From assembly GCA_039881045.1 (NCBI GenBank), contig JAYWVB010000047.1:207494-271493 (forward strand): a stretch of 64,000 nucleotides of DNA, in the 5' to 3' direction. Every line of letters begins with the position of its first letter. The stretch's first letter is position 1. The notes beneath the pieces were generated by a model that searched no databases, was not told the origin of the DNA, and saw nothing but the letters and a program-made list of their open reading frames with translations. Source of the DNA: Chaetomium olivaceum (lineage: Eukaryota; Ascomycota; Sordariomycetes; Sordariales; Chaetomiaceae). Made by a program: the position numbers and the translations under genes. This document shows positions 45,762 through 55,045 of the stretch, piece by piece.

Positions 45762-46826
45762 GGGCGCTTTTGTGGGGATGTGGCGAACTGGGTGTATGCG
45801 CTGGAAGGGGTTGAGGCGGTGAGTTGAGGGGGCGGTTGGGGAAATCGTGGATATCGACTTAGCGCTGTACATACGTACTGGACACTGTAGTTATTCGGAG
45901 TATCTCATAGCCGATCTTGGTTGCTCCAAGGGTGGTGGGGGCGGGCATCCTGTCCTATGGGACGAAGGATGGAAAGGTATGGATTGATGCCGCCCCCCTC
46001 CCCACGATAGGAGATCCGGGCAGAGAACGCATAGGCCCGTGGGTGTCGTTTCCGGTTGGGTAAAAAAAATACATTTGCATTCTGTTACACCAACGGACCC
46101 GTCAGTGGCATCGTGAAGCTGTTGTAGTTGAAGTGGCTGGAGGAATCCGGTCCCTTGTGGGGGAGCCAAGAAGCTCCCTCTCCCACCGATGTACCTTACT
46201 TGCGCTGGCGCCATGATAACAGGTCCCCGAGGGCTATCGGTATTCGGCATTTGGCGTAATCTCATCTCAAACTGCTGGTTATCAGGGGGACGTGTGTCTT
46301 TGATCCACAGAGGCAGTTGAAGGTCACACAGAGACGCTATCGCCATCTGAAGGTGACGAAGGGGGTTGTATGACGCCGTCATGGTACGTCGACCACGTGG
46401 TTATCTTCAGGGTGTCTTCTATAAAGACTTGTTGTGCCACGGTTGGGGGAGACGCTGAGTTGATGCTTCGCGAACGCAACAATACATCACAGTACGCATG
46501 CCAGCCTGGCTTCGCGGATCAGGCTTTGGGGGTTATTTTAGGTAGGATTAGGAGGTCGCCAGTTAGGGAGGTTCAAGGGGTCTGGAAAAAAGAATGCTGA
46601 CAATAGTATCTCCAGCATAGCAAAGCGCCTTAAGATATCAGATATCAGGAACCACAAGAAGCCTCAACAGTATTCTTGGTAGCGATATAAGCGCCCGTAA
46701 TTAGTTCAGTCTTCCACGTCCGGGATCACCGAACCAGTATTATTTAATCAGCCCCGGCAAGCTAGAATACAACCCCAAGATCACGACCAAATGAGACGAG
46801 CTTGCTCTCATTCTCCAACCGCCGTC
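45762..46826. other. Intergenic, no convincing gene
   Basis: A 163-codon frame on the minus strand (46382..45891) has no recognisable motif and I do not accept it. The region before 46827 is AT-richer and ends with a short leader. An in-frame ATG at 46791 could extend the next gene by 12 residues. Confidence 0.5.
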
Positions 46827-47670
46827 ATGGCTCCCCAACAAACCTTCTATAAGTCAGACCACGGCAAAGGGAACGACTCGCCGTGAGTACCTAGTCCCCT
46901 TCCTCCTTCCCAACACCGCTAACTAACCCAGTCCACCACCTCCCGCCGACTCCCCGGATCCGAGCCCTGACCCATCTCCGCCGCCTCCTCCTCCGCCCCC
47001 TCCAACGCCGACCCCCAATCCACAACCCAAGTCCGACGCCAACCCTCCCCCAGCCCCCACCTCAACAATCTACCTCACCGTCACAGCCACATCAACAACC
47101 ACAAGAACAAACCCAATAATACTCTCCGCCACCACCCCCACCGCCCTAATAGGACCGGGAACGGAAATAACAGCACCCTCGCCCACAACAACAGCCGCTG
47201 GTGACAACCCCGACAACATAACCGCCAGCGAAGGCCTCGACCTCGTCAAGATCGGCGTGCCCTCCGTGGTCGGCGGGCTGGTGCTGTTCGGGGCAGTCTT
47301 TGCGGCGGCGTGGTGGGTGTGTGTGGTGCGGGTGCGGCGGCGGAGGGAGGAGCGGAGGAGGGCCAAGGGGAAGGGGCGGGCTGTTGATGTTGAGGGGGAT
47401 GTTGATGTGGAGGCGGATGGGGGGCCGGATGGGGGGGCAGATGAGAATGGGGAGAAGAATGGGAGGGGAGAGCGGAGGGGGTATTATCATGGCCGTGAGC
47501 GGGAAGAGGTGGTCCCTATTGTTATGGTGAGAGATGCAGCAGCACACGGCGGTGGTAGTGGGGTTCCGGGGACGGGGGATGCTGGCCAAGGCCGTGGTCC
47601 GGTGGTGCCGGGTCGGGGGGATGGGTTAGAGAGGGGTTACTGGGGAGAGAGGCATTGGATAGGCAGGTAG
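46827..47670 (+). CDS. Proline-rich single-pass membrane protein (264 aa), unknown family
   Basis: CDS join: 46827..46882 and 46932..47670; the 49-nt intron (GTGAGT, CTAAC branch, CCCAG) is needed to keep the frame open. The N-terminal 130 residues are Pro/Ser/Thr-rich (runs of PPPPPP), likely extracellular and O-glycosylated, without an obvious signal peptide. One transmembrane helix follows, about VPSVVGGLVLFGAVFAAAWWV, then a basic stop-transfer (RVRRRREERRRAKGKGR) and a Gly/Asp/Glu-rich cytosolic tail. This layout resembles Mid2/Wsc-type sensors in outline, but no WSC or cysteine-rich domain is present, so I assign no function. If the upstream in-frame ATG 46791 is used, the protein has 12 more residues. 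Confidence 0.6.
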
Positions 47671-48571
47671 GGTCGACGGCCTGGTGATGCATCATGCCCG
47701 GGTCGACACTCAACAGGCGTGCGCTATTATCGAGCACCGCTTTCGGAATGATAACCTTAAACCAGTTTTGGGTGGCATTCTTGGGTTAGAAACTACAGAG
47801 TAGGTCATTTGCAGAGGCTTACGTATTAGCAAAGGCTAGTTTACGGCCGAGCGCTGCGTTTTGGCCATCTCATGACATGCACGGTCTATCCCGCGGCCCC
47901 TATTTCATGGATCATGATGGCGAACTCACTCTGTGACTCAGTATTTCACACGGAAATTGAGAGCTGGAAGATAAAGCAAGACGCCCGGAACCTCCCCAAC
48001 TTTTCCCCTGACATCCCTTATTTCACCTTGCTCGCTTACTCGAATACCCTAAGGCATTCTCTTAAAAAGCCCGATCACCGATCAGCCCGCAAATCACAGC
48101 CCGGTCTGCTTAGTCCATTCCCAACACAGCCCGCCGCAGCCTCGTGCGACCCAATCTGAGACGCGCACATCCGTTGGGCGGAGGCAGAGTTTTACGGTAT
48201 GTGGCTATGTTCCCCTCTCCTTTTTTGATTACCACAAAGCGACTGTTGCGTGTCTTGATGTTGTCCATGAAACAAATTCAAACAATCTTGTATCGGGCGG
48301 CATCATTTACGTGGTCAAACCAAGGGCATTGATAATTTGATTGCAAGTTTGCAACGAGCCTGTCTACTCTGCGTTTCGTCCTTTGTTGGAATTTCAGCAG
48401 TAATCGTCGGTGCCGCGTCCGATACCTTGATTATAAAAGGGTCCCCAGTGCTAGAGATATTGGGTTCCGCGTTCGGGCAGTCAGTTTAGAGGCCGTATTT
48501 GGGTTTTCAAGAGTGCTAACGTGTTATTATAGCATAAAGAAAAAACCACAAAGGCGACCGACCATCTCGCC
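47671..48571. other. Intergenic, no gene seen
   Basis: 3' flank of the proline-rich protein gene and promoter of the next small gene. GATTATAAAAGGGTCC at about 48431-48446 is a plausible TATA box (TATAAAAG) about 135 bases before ATG 48572. Confidence 0.5.
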
Positions 48572-48970
48572 ATGGCTCCCATCCCTCTCGCCACTCTCGC
48601 CGCTGCCGCCACCCCCTTCGCCGCGGCCCAGACTCCGCGGATGGGCAACCTCCCGATCATGAAGCAACAAGAAGCGATCATGATCTTTTTCTTGTCCATC
48701 TGCGTGCTCATGATCGGGTTCGTCGCCTTGCACACCCGCCGACTCGTCAGCCCGCCGTCACCGCCGCAGTGTGGTCCCGAGCTCAGCGACGGGGGTGTCC
48801 CGGTCAAAATCAAAGGGGGTGAGCCGACGGAAACGACTCCGTTGCTTCTCGCGTCCGAGTCCACCCTCTTCGGCTCCGTGTCCGAAAGCTCCAGCTCCGG
48901 ACCATCCGGCAGTTTCGACAGCTCCGACAGCTCCGACAGCTCTGGCAGCTCCGATTCTTGGCTCTCGTAG
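48572..48970 (+). CDS. Small single-pass membrane protein (132 aa), unknown
   Basis: Not recognised. Starts MAPIPLATLAAAATPFAAAQ, which looks like a signal peptide cleaved after AAQ; then a short linker, a strong transmembrane helix (IMIFFLSICVLMIGFVALH), and a Ser/Pro-rich tail with an SDSSDSSGSSDS repeat (DNA repeat GACAGCTCC at 48915-48950). A TATAAAAG box lies about 135 nt upstream. The opposite strand is also open over part of this stretch but gives a less protein-like product. Small size makes the call moderate. Confidence 0.5.
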   Translation: MAPIPLATLAAAATPFAAAQTPRMGNLPIMKQQEAIMIFFLSICVLMIGFVALHTRRLVSPPSPPQCGPELSDGGVPVKIKGGEPTETTPLLLASESTLFGSVSESSSSGPSGSFDSSDSSDSSGSSDSWLS

Positions 48971-49297
48971 GCATCGGCTGGTCGCTAGGAAATTGGCATT
49001 GGCATTGGTATTGGGGGAACTGGTTAGGGGATCTTGTATGGCAGGTAATTGATGGGCAGCATCATGGGCATGGGCATGGGCATGGGTTAGCGTTTGTGAT
49101 TTTTTCAAATAATATGTAACAACAGAATTATCAAATACCTCAGTCCATCATTGGACTTCGTCTACACCAAAGCCGTCTACGTATAAGAAATTTGAAATGC
49201 ATCCATCCGTTATCATCCCCTGCCCGCAATGATGTACATGTACATGTCCCGACCCCTTCAATCCCCCTCCGCGAATCGTCTCGGAACTACAAAACGA
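48971..49297. other. Intergenic, convergent 3' ends
   Basis: Holds four copies of a CATGGG hexamer (49060-49086) and the AT-rich 3' flanks of the two small genes. Nothing else seen. Confidence 0.5.
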
Positions 49298-49489
49298 TCA
49301 TACCCTCCTCATCCTCCCAGTGTCCGGGTCGAACAGACCCCTCACCACCACCGGCTTCTTGAATCCTGTCAGCCACGCCCCGAGAAGTTGTGACCCAACT
49401 AGCGTGCTGATCATGAGTCCCGAGATGATGTAGAGGTAAATGGGGATGTCGGGCATCGCCATCTCGTGTCCATCATCTGTGCCGCCCAT
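49298..49489 (-). CDS. Very small membrane protein (63 aa), unknown
   Basis: ATG 49489 to stop at 49298. The product starts MGGTDDGHEMAMPDIPIYLY, has one transmembrane helix (IYLYIISGLMISTLVGSQLL), a KKP motif and the C-terminus VVVRGLFDPDTGRMRRV. An in-frame ATG 66 nt upstream (49555) adds 22 polar residues that do not look like a targeting sequence. Convergent with the small membrane protein at 48572. No family recognised; coding status is supported only by the clean helix and absence of a better frame. Confidence 0.4.
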   Translation of the reverse strand: MGGTDDGHEMAMPDIPIYLYIISGLMISTLVGSQLLGAWLTGFKKPVVVRGLFDPDTGRMRRV

Positions 49490-50405
49490 CTCTGCGTTGC
49501 GTGTTTGCGAGTAATGAGAAAGAGAATGGCGATGCGGCTGAGACCAGAAAAGCACAGGGGCAGTGCTTAATGCCGGGCCCTTTCTGTCATATTGATTAAT
49601 ATTGGTTGTAAATATTCAAGCGTGGCTTGTGCTCACCGATGAGTGGCAACTGCTCAAAGGCGTGGACGCAGGCAGGTCAGATTTTATGAGGTTGCGTGCT
49701 CAGTGTGTGCCGGTTTACCACACTCGTCGGACACTCGGCGCTTTGAACCGCAGTAAGCAGCAGGTTACAGGTGCGGCTGAGGCTGAGATTCAGCAGCTCT
49801 TATCTCGATCTTGCACCGCTGTGTTGTTGAGTAACTCGGGTTGGAGCTCTGAACTTCTCCCTGATTTTGGGATGGTTGGTTGGTAATCGTCTCTTGTTGC
49901 ACTGCAAGTGTTGGTGAAAGCGACGGTGAAAGAGACAGTGCCCATGTTGGACGGGGTTCGGACTTGAAGAATGTCAGTTGGGAGTCTCGGACTGTCAGGG
50001 GTGCTGGTTCACTAAACCCAGATTCGTCAAGTTTGTCCTCTGTCCGACTTGGCAGCGGGACCCCGTGCCGTCAGCTAAGAAGCGACATTGGTTGTGTTTC
50101 AGGTGAGGCTTGGATTTCTGCCATGTCAGCATGTGCTCTGTGGCAGAAAGAATGTTGGCTGTGCTGCGTACATACACAGAATCATTGAAATTAAGGTTGA
50201 AGTCCTTTGAGACTCGCGTGCTACGAAGTAACGGGAGTTGTGGGGCTATTGATTGCTCTTTGCACGGATTACAAAGTATAGATAGTTATGACATCTAACC
50301 TGGTGTTACAATCCTAAGTGGAGCCAGAAACTCTTTCCACCACCTCGCTTGTTGGTGGTTATCTGCTATAAATCTCCTTTCCCTAGCCCAACCCGCCTTA
50401 GAACC
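49490..50405. other. Intergenic, no gene seen
   Basis: Short ORFs only; AT-richer near 50160-50380. Upstream flank of the small membrane protein and 3' flank of the Zn2Cys6 regulator. Confidence 0.5.
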
Positions 50406-52697
50406 TCACGAAACCCCATTTCCAACCCATTCCGCCCACTGCTCCTCCCCGGACACACTCTGTTCTCCGCCCAACTCATCCAAGAGACCCTCAAACCCCA
50501 CATCCACACTACCTAACGCCGCCCACTCCCCAACATCGCCACTACCCACCACCTCACCCACCGCCTCCTCCTCCCCCACTCGCTCAACCACCACCACCCC
50601 AAAGTACGGAATCACCAACCTCACCACACTCCCACCCTCTCCCGCACCGCCCCTCCCCCCACTCCCCGAACCCCCCAGACACGAACGAACCCTATAACCA
50701 CCACCACCACCACCCTTCGCCGCATCCTCCTCCATCCCCAGCAACAACCCCAACACATCCGCCATCTCCCCCGCCGCCGCCACATCACCCGCATGACCAC
50801 CGGTATGGGTGGTATGGCCGTCCGCGATCAGCTGCTCGATGCAAGCCAGCGCGCGCTCGACCAGGCCGCGGTCCGTGGGGCGGTGGTGCGCTAGGAGGGG
50901 GGCGAGGTGGTTGAGGCCAGTGGACTCATTCCCGTTGCAGCGTTGTCGTTGTTGCTGTTGCTGTTGTTGTTGCTGTTGCTGGCGGCGGCGCCAGGCCCAG
51001 CCCTCGATGTGGACGACGCACAGGGTGGCGGCGGCAATGAAAGCGAAGAAGTCCATGCCGCGGCAGTAGGGCGCTGTGGGGCTCAGGGCGCGGAAGGCGA
51101 GGAAGCGGACGAGCATCTCGCGCGTGGCGGATACGGCGGTGAGTTGGCTGTAGGTGTGGTTGTGCTGCTCTAGGCTGCTGCTACTGCTGCTGCTGCTGTT
51201 GTTGTTGGGGTGGTCGGTTGGGGGGTGGAGAAGGTAAGGGAGGTGCAGGCGGGCGACGAGGTGGAAGTGGACGAATTGGTCCATCAGAATGGTGCCGTTG
51301 GCGATGGCGGTGGTGGGGTTGGCCAATGAGGAGTGGAGGTCGGGGGTGAGCCACCACTGTGCTGGCATCGCTGCTGATGCCGTCTGTAGGAGTGTGTCGA
51401 TCTCGCGGGTGGTGGTGTAGTTGTTGATGTCGGCAGGCGTGCGTTGCAGGATTCGGCCCGCCGCGAGGCAGTCAAGTCGTCGCATTTTATCCCGGGAGGT
51501 ACAGCGTTCGAGCGCCGTTGGGGTTGCGAAGATGTCGTCAAGCGAGCTTTGGGGCAGGTCGAGCATCAGTGAGGTGTAGCGGTCTGTCTGGAGCAGGCGG
51601 AGCCATAAGTTCTGTGGGTCGATGAAAGCTTGAGGCTCGGTATCAAATACCCCCGGCGACCGAGTGTTTACGTTGCTTCCTCGGTGCAGACCCATCATCT
51701 GCGCCATGGTTATTGCCCGGCGGATGGCGATCCATCCACGGCGGAGATTACCGGTGAGGTCATGATACAGACTCTCCATCATGATACACTCTATCCCCTC
51801 AATGGAGTTGGCGAGCTCATCGTTACCGGTTACGAGACTAGCTGCATCCATCACCCGAGACGCAATTTCGCAGCAATTGGTGGCATTCCCAGGAGAGGAC
51901 CCGGCCATTGTCCCCTGTAGGAATATGCCGAGCAGTAGGAGCTTCCGAGCGACAAGAATGGGGTGAGATCCCGGTGGCGGTATCCGTAGTATATCTCGCA
52001 CTGATGCGGAACCAGAATACGGCATGCCCGATGCTTTGAGAACGAGAGACTCGGAGGACTCGGCCTGGTCACGTAGAAGATGATCAAGCTCGTGCTCACG
52101 AGGCCATGCTTCCGCGAGTCTCTGAGAGAGTTTCCCGAGCTTGGTGTCGGCCACCACTCGTCCATCGTATTTTTCGTACGCCCATGTAATGGATGTGGTT
52201 GGCGAGAGTGGCCTTGAGAGCGGCATTGGGCTGGCCAGAATCTCTCCCCTGAAGATACCCGCGTGAGACGTTGGTCCGAATAGCCCATCGTCAAGAAAGA
52301 GGCCAGGGGACCCGTGGGACCTGTTGGAAGTATCTCGGGTCATTTGCTCAACCAACGTTTTAACCAGTGCCTCCATCTGGTTCAACCTGTCATGGACTTC
52401 GACTTGGTTGCTGTTGACGCTAGGGATTGCAGGTTGTGGGACATCGGGCAATTCCTGGCTCACACATGCCGTTCCGCGGCGCTTACAGGGGTTGCAAACA
52501 GTGTCCACAGGCGCTGCAAACACGCACCGGACCTTTCGCCGCTTACACTCCCAGCAACTTCTCGTACCTTTCCGGACCTTCTTCCTCGGCCGTTCGGCTT
52601 CATGTTCTGTTAAGAGGGGGTCGGGTGATCCGTGGATAGGAGAGGTTGTGCCCGTCATCCCCGGCTCAGAAGCACATTGATGACGGTGGAAAGTCAC
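50406..52697 (-). CDS. Zn2Cys6 transcription factor (763 aa), intronless
   Basis: Single exon. Zinc cluster CX2CX6CX9CX2CX6C at Cys 48, 51, 58, 68, 71 and 78, preceded by a basic stretch RPRKKVRKGTR; a short coiled coil follows (LNQMEALVKTLVEQM). The MHR domain is recognisable by HPILVARKLLLLGIFLQG, LRRGWIAIRRAITMAQMMGL and LWLRLLQTDRYTSLMLDLP. The third quarter has Ser and Asn runs and an 11-residue Gln run (about 50945-50980); the last 120 residues are Gly/Val/Glu-rich. An alternative start is Met 14. This resembles regulators found beside secondary-metabolite or catabolic genes. It is transcribed away from the OYE/MFS/monooxygenase group 0.5-5 kb to its right and is the nearest candidate regulator. 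Confidence 0.88.
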   Translation of the reverse strand: MTFHRHQCASEPGMTGTTSPIHGSPDPLLTEHEAERPRKKVRKGTRSCWECKRRKVRCVFAAPVDTVCNPCKRRGTACVSQELPDVPQPAIPSVNSNQVEVHDRLNQMEALVKTLVEQMTRDTSNRSHGSPGLFLDDGLFGPTSHAGIFRGEILASPMPLSRPLSPTTSITWAYEKYDGRVVADTKLGKLSQRLAEAWPREHELDHLLRDQAESSESLVLKASGMPYSGSASVRDILRIPPPGSHPILVARKLLLLGIFLQGTMAGSSPGNATNCCEIASRVMDAASLVTGNDELANSIEGIECIMMESLYHDLTGNLRRGWIAIRRAITMAQMMGLHRGSNVNTRSPGVFDTEPQAFIDPQNLWLRLLQTDRYTSLMLDLPQSSLDDIFATPTALERCTSRDKMRRLDCLAAGRILQRTPADINNYTTTREIDTLLQTASAAMPAQWWLTPDLHSSLANPTTAIANGTILMDQFVHFHLVARLHLPYLLHPPTDHPNNNSSSSSSSSLEQHNHTYSQLTAVSATREMLVRFLAFRALSPTAPYCRGMDFFAFIAAATLCVVHIEGWAWRRRQQQQQQQQQQQRQRCNGNESTGLNHLAPLLAHHRPTDRGLVERALACIEQLIADGHTTHTGGHAGDVAAAGEMADVLGLLLGMEEDAAKGGGGGGYRVRSCLGGSGSGGRGGAGEGGSVVRLVIPYFGVVVVERVGEEEAVGEVVGSGDVGEWAALGSVDVGFEGLLDELGGEQSVSGEEQWAEWVGNGVS

Positions 52698-53198
52698 GGA
52701 TGGATGGAGGTCAGCTGAAAAGGGGCTGCGACGCGGTGGGAAAGCTCACCGCTGAAATGAATTTAGGGGTGGCGTGAGGATGAGAGTTGAAACTTAAAGG
52801 ATTCCGCCGAGTCTCGGCGGACGAAGGACGTTTTAGTCAGCATCTACTTAGCTCGGTTCGCAGAGAGGTCACAGCGGAGAGAGGCCCTGTTCCAGCTTCA
52901 CTGGGTGATATGAAAATACCCATGTTCAAATCTGGATGTTATTGAGATTTTGCCGTCAAGAACGTGAAGCTTGCAATATCATTTAACTGTACGGGCAATC
53001 TATTGACTCAGGCTATGGAGAAGAAGAAAAGCATACATAACTCCAAGCCTACTACACAAGCCTTGCCAACAAAACGAGACTTCCTATAGATAGGTATGCC
53101 CACTCTATGCCTCCCCGTGTGCAGCTAGAAACTCTTTGCTGAACGGGTAGCCGTTGTAGCCGAACTCGTTCTTGGGCAGGTAGATCGCTAGTACTTGT
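52698..53198. other. Intergenic with the decayed C-terminal end of the OYE remnant
   Basis: Promoter of the Zn2Cys6 gene at left. At 53110-53190, minus strand, a shifted frame reads YLPKNEFGYNGYPFSKEFLA followed by HGEA and a stop, the typical C-terminus of Old Yellow Enzymes, but separated from the upstream ORF by a frame change and a TAG. Confidence 0.6.
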
Positions 53199-53870
53199 TC
53201 AGCTCAAGCCCGTGCTGATCCGGAAGACCAAGTCCGAGTTCGCCAGGAAATGGCGGCCAAAGGCAACCAGGGTGTCCCAATTCTTGTAGTGCTCCTCCAG
53301 AGCCCAAGCCGCTGTTTCAGCCTGGTAGCCTCCCGCGACGATCACCGGGAAGAAGTTATCCCAGGCTTCAAAGATGAAGTCCAGGGTCTTGTCTTGGTTA
53401 ACCACCTTGCCTCCGAAGATCATGGCACCCGGGTCTCCGGTTGCCTCCACGAGAGACAGGTAAGCGAGCGGGACGACGGCACCTTCTTCAGCTCGTTGAA
53501 CGAGGTAAAAATATTGGCCGTAGATGTCGTTCTTCTCGGAGCCCTGGAAAGCCGCGTAGGGGGATAGGCGGAGGGCGACACGGCTGGCGCCGACGTCTTC
53601 TATAGGGGTGGCGCTGCTGGATCGGTATTTCAGGCCCTTCTTCTTCATGAACTCGGGGAAAGAAGCGCGGCCCATGCCCCAGACTTGTTGGAAGTAGAAC
53701 GACCCCTTATCGTGGACGGCATCAATGATGTCTTTCCATGCCACGACCTGGCAATCGCTGACAAAACCCAGGGTGTTGTCCTGTCCCTCTTCAAGGTGGG
53801 AGACAGCGGTTGCTTCCGCGATGATCAGGGTGCCCGGCATCGAAGCCCGGTCGGCGTAGTACTTGACCAT
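53110..53870 (-). pseudogene. Old Yellow Enzyme (NADH:flavin oxidoreductase) remnant
   Basis: FMN-dependent ene-reductase family. From ATG 53870 (VKYYADRASMPGTLIIAEAT) the protein aligns with OYE from about residue 45 on: GFVSDCQVVAWKDIIDAVH, GSFYFQQVWGMGRAS, SSATPIED, then directly RVALRLSPYAAFQG, YLSLVEATGDPGAMI, FPVIVAGGYQAETA, WDTLVAFGRHFLANSDLVFR. Missing are the N-terminal FMN strand (family motif with 'APLTR'), and about 90 residues between SSATP and RLSP that normally include the substrate-binding HGA(N/H)GY motif. The reading frame then shifts at about 53199 with a TAG nearby, cutting the C-terminus. Three independent defects, one a large internal deletion, make a working enzyme very unlikely. 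Confidence 0.85.
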
Positions 53871-54229
53871 TAAGGGATAGACTTTACAGTGGCCGGCGCA
53901 AGTAATGATAGGTCGTTAATTAGATCTGGAGCGTAATATACCTGATAATTATGTTAGTCGCCCATGCGTCATGAAACATTATATCGGCGGGTCTGTCCTA
54001 GCCCAAAGGTCCCCGTGGACTAGCTCGAGATTCCTGCCGGCTTGTGCGTTGCTTCTTCTCTATAAAGGACCACTGCTGGCTCCCTTCAAGACACGTTCTG
54101 CACATCTCACCTGCACCAACAAGCCACCATCTGCTCGTTACTTTTCCAAGCCCCAGTCGTCTGCACGTCACTCCAAACGCATCTCCAACGTCATGGCTTC
54201 CTAGACAACCGCAGCAGCGCTCAAGTGGC
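53871..54229. promoter_or_regulatory. Intergenic with a TATA box before the GH1 fragment
   Basis: TATAAAGG at 54061-54068, preceded by CTTCTTCTC, about 165 nt before ATG 54230; the leader is C/A-rich as in fungal 5' UTRs. No OYE N-terminal coding sequence remains at the left. Confidence 0.45.
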
Positions 54230-54510
54230 ATGGCTCGCTTCCATCCATATCGCCAATGGTACTTCTCGGATCACTTGGACGCTATGATTGGGGCAGCACA
54301 GGACGGTGTAAAGGTCGCCGGACCCTTTGTCCGGTCGCTGATGGATAACCTGGGTGAGTTCTTCTGCCCGTCTTGTACTTGCTGATACCGACCTTGTCTT
54401 TAGAATGGGGCCTGGGGTACGACGTCAGGTTCCGCGTGACCTACACTGACCATGGGACACTTGAGAGGACGCCCAGGAAATTGGCATTGATGATTGAAGG
54501 CATGATCTAA
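54230..54510 (+). pseudogene. Orphan C-terminal fragment of a GH1 beta-glucosidase (76 aa)
   Basis: CDS-like join: 54230..54353 and 54404..54510 with a perfect 50-nt intron (GTGAGT, GCTGATAC branch region, TTTAG). Product: MARFHPYRQWYFSDHLDAMI, then DGVKVAGPFVRSLMDNLEWGLGYDVRF and a VTYTDHGTLERTPRK tail to TAA. This is the last beta-strand/helix of the GH1 (alpha/beta)8 barrel, with the SLMDN-EW segment that binds the glucose 4'/6' hydroxyls; the family normally has 470-480 residues and the catalytic glutamates lie in the missing part. No other GH1 sequence is present upstream, where DNA is leader-like. The intron and a TATA box are intact, so transcription is possible, but glycosidase activity is not. 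Confidence 0.8.
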
Positions 54511-55045
54511 GATAGGACCGTTGCATAGGCCACCACGAACGTGCTTGGCGGAGATTAGAACTGCTCCTCTAGGTTGGGAAGCGTACAAGATTTCAGTACA
54601 CGTAGCCGGATTCTCTAGCCCCCCCTGCCTTATATTTCCACACTTTCGGCTATCTCGCAGTGCGTCGCCTAGTTCCGTAAACTCCGAGAAGATGGTACTT
54701 TTGTAAGTGGATATAGTAGAACTGCCGGCCCTTCTGTCGGCTTATGCTACCTATCCGTCGATATGCGCGGTACAAGTCTCCCGTCTCCCTGAATTGCCAT
54801 TTGTGCAACCAATCTATCGTGCGGGGTTGGCGTAGCACAGCATTGGTTCTCTTGCCCTGTGCTGACACTGTGTAAGCCAGCGTTATCGCAAGTATGTAGG
54901 ACAAGGAATTACATATCTACAGGTACCCTGCTCTGCTGTGCCTGGATAGGGATTATCTTGAAGAAATGTGACGATCTTGTAAAGATTGCGAGGAACAATT
55001 ACTAACGACAGACGTCATACAACCTTTTCCAACGCGTCTTTGGGC
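54511..55045. other. Intergenic, no gene seen
   Basis: Promoter side of the MFS gene. Short ORFs only. Confidence 0.5.

Noticed and set aside
45891..46382. 163-codon minus-strand open frame
   Set aside because: No recognisable motif and no promoter or conserved start; lies in flank of two real genes.
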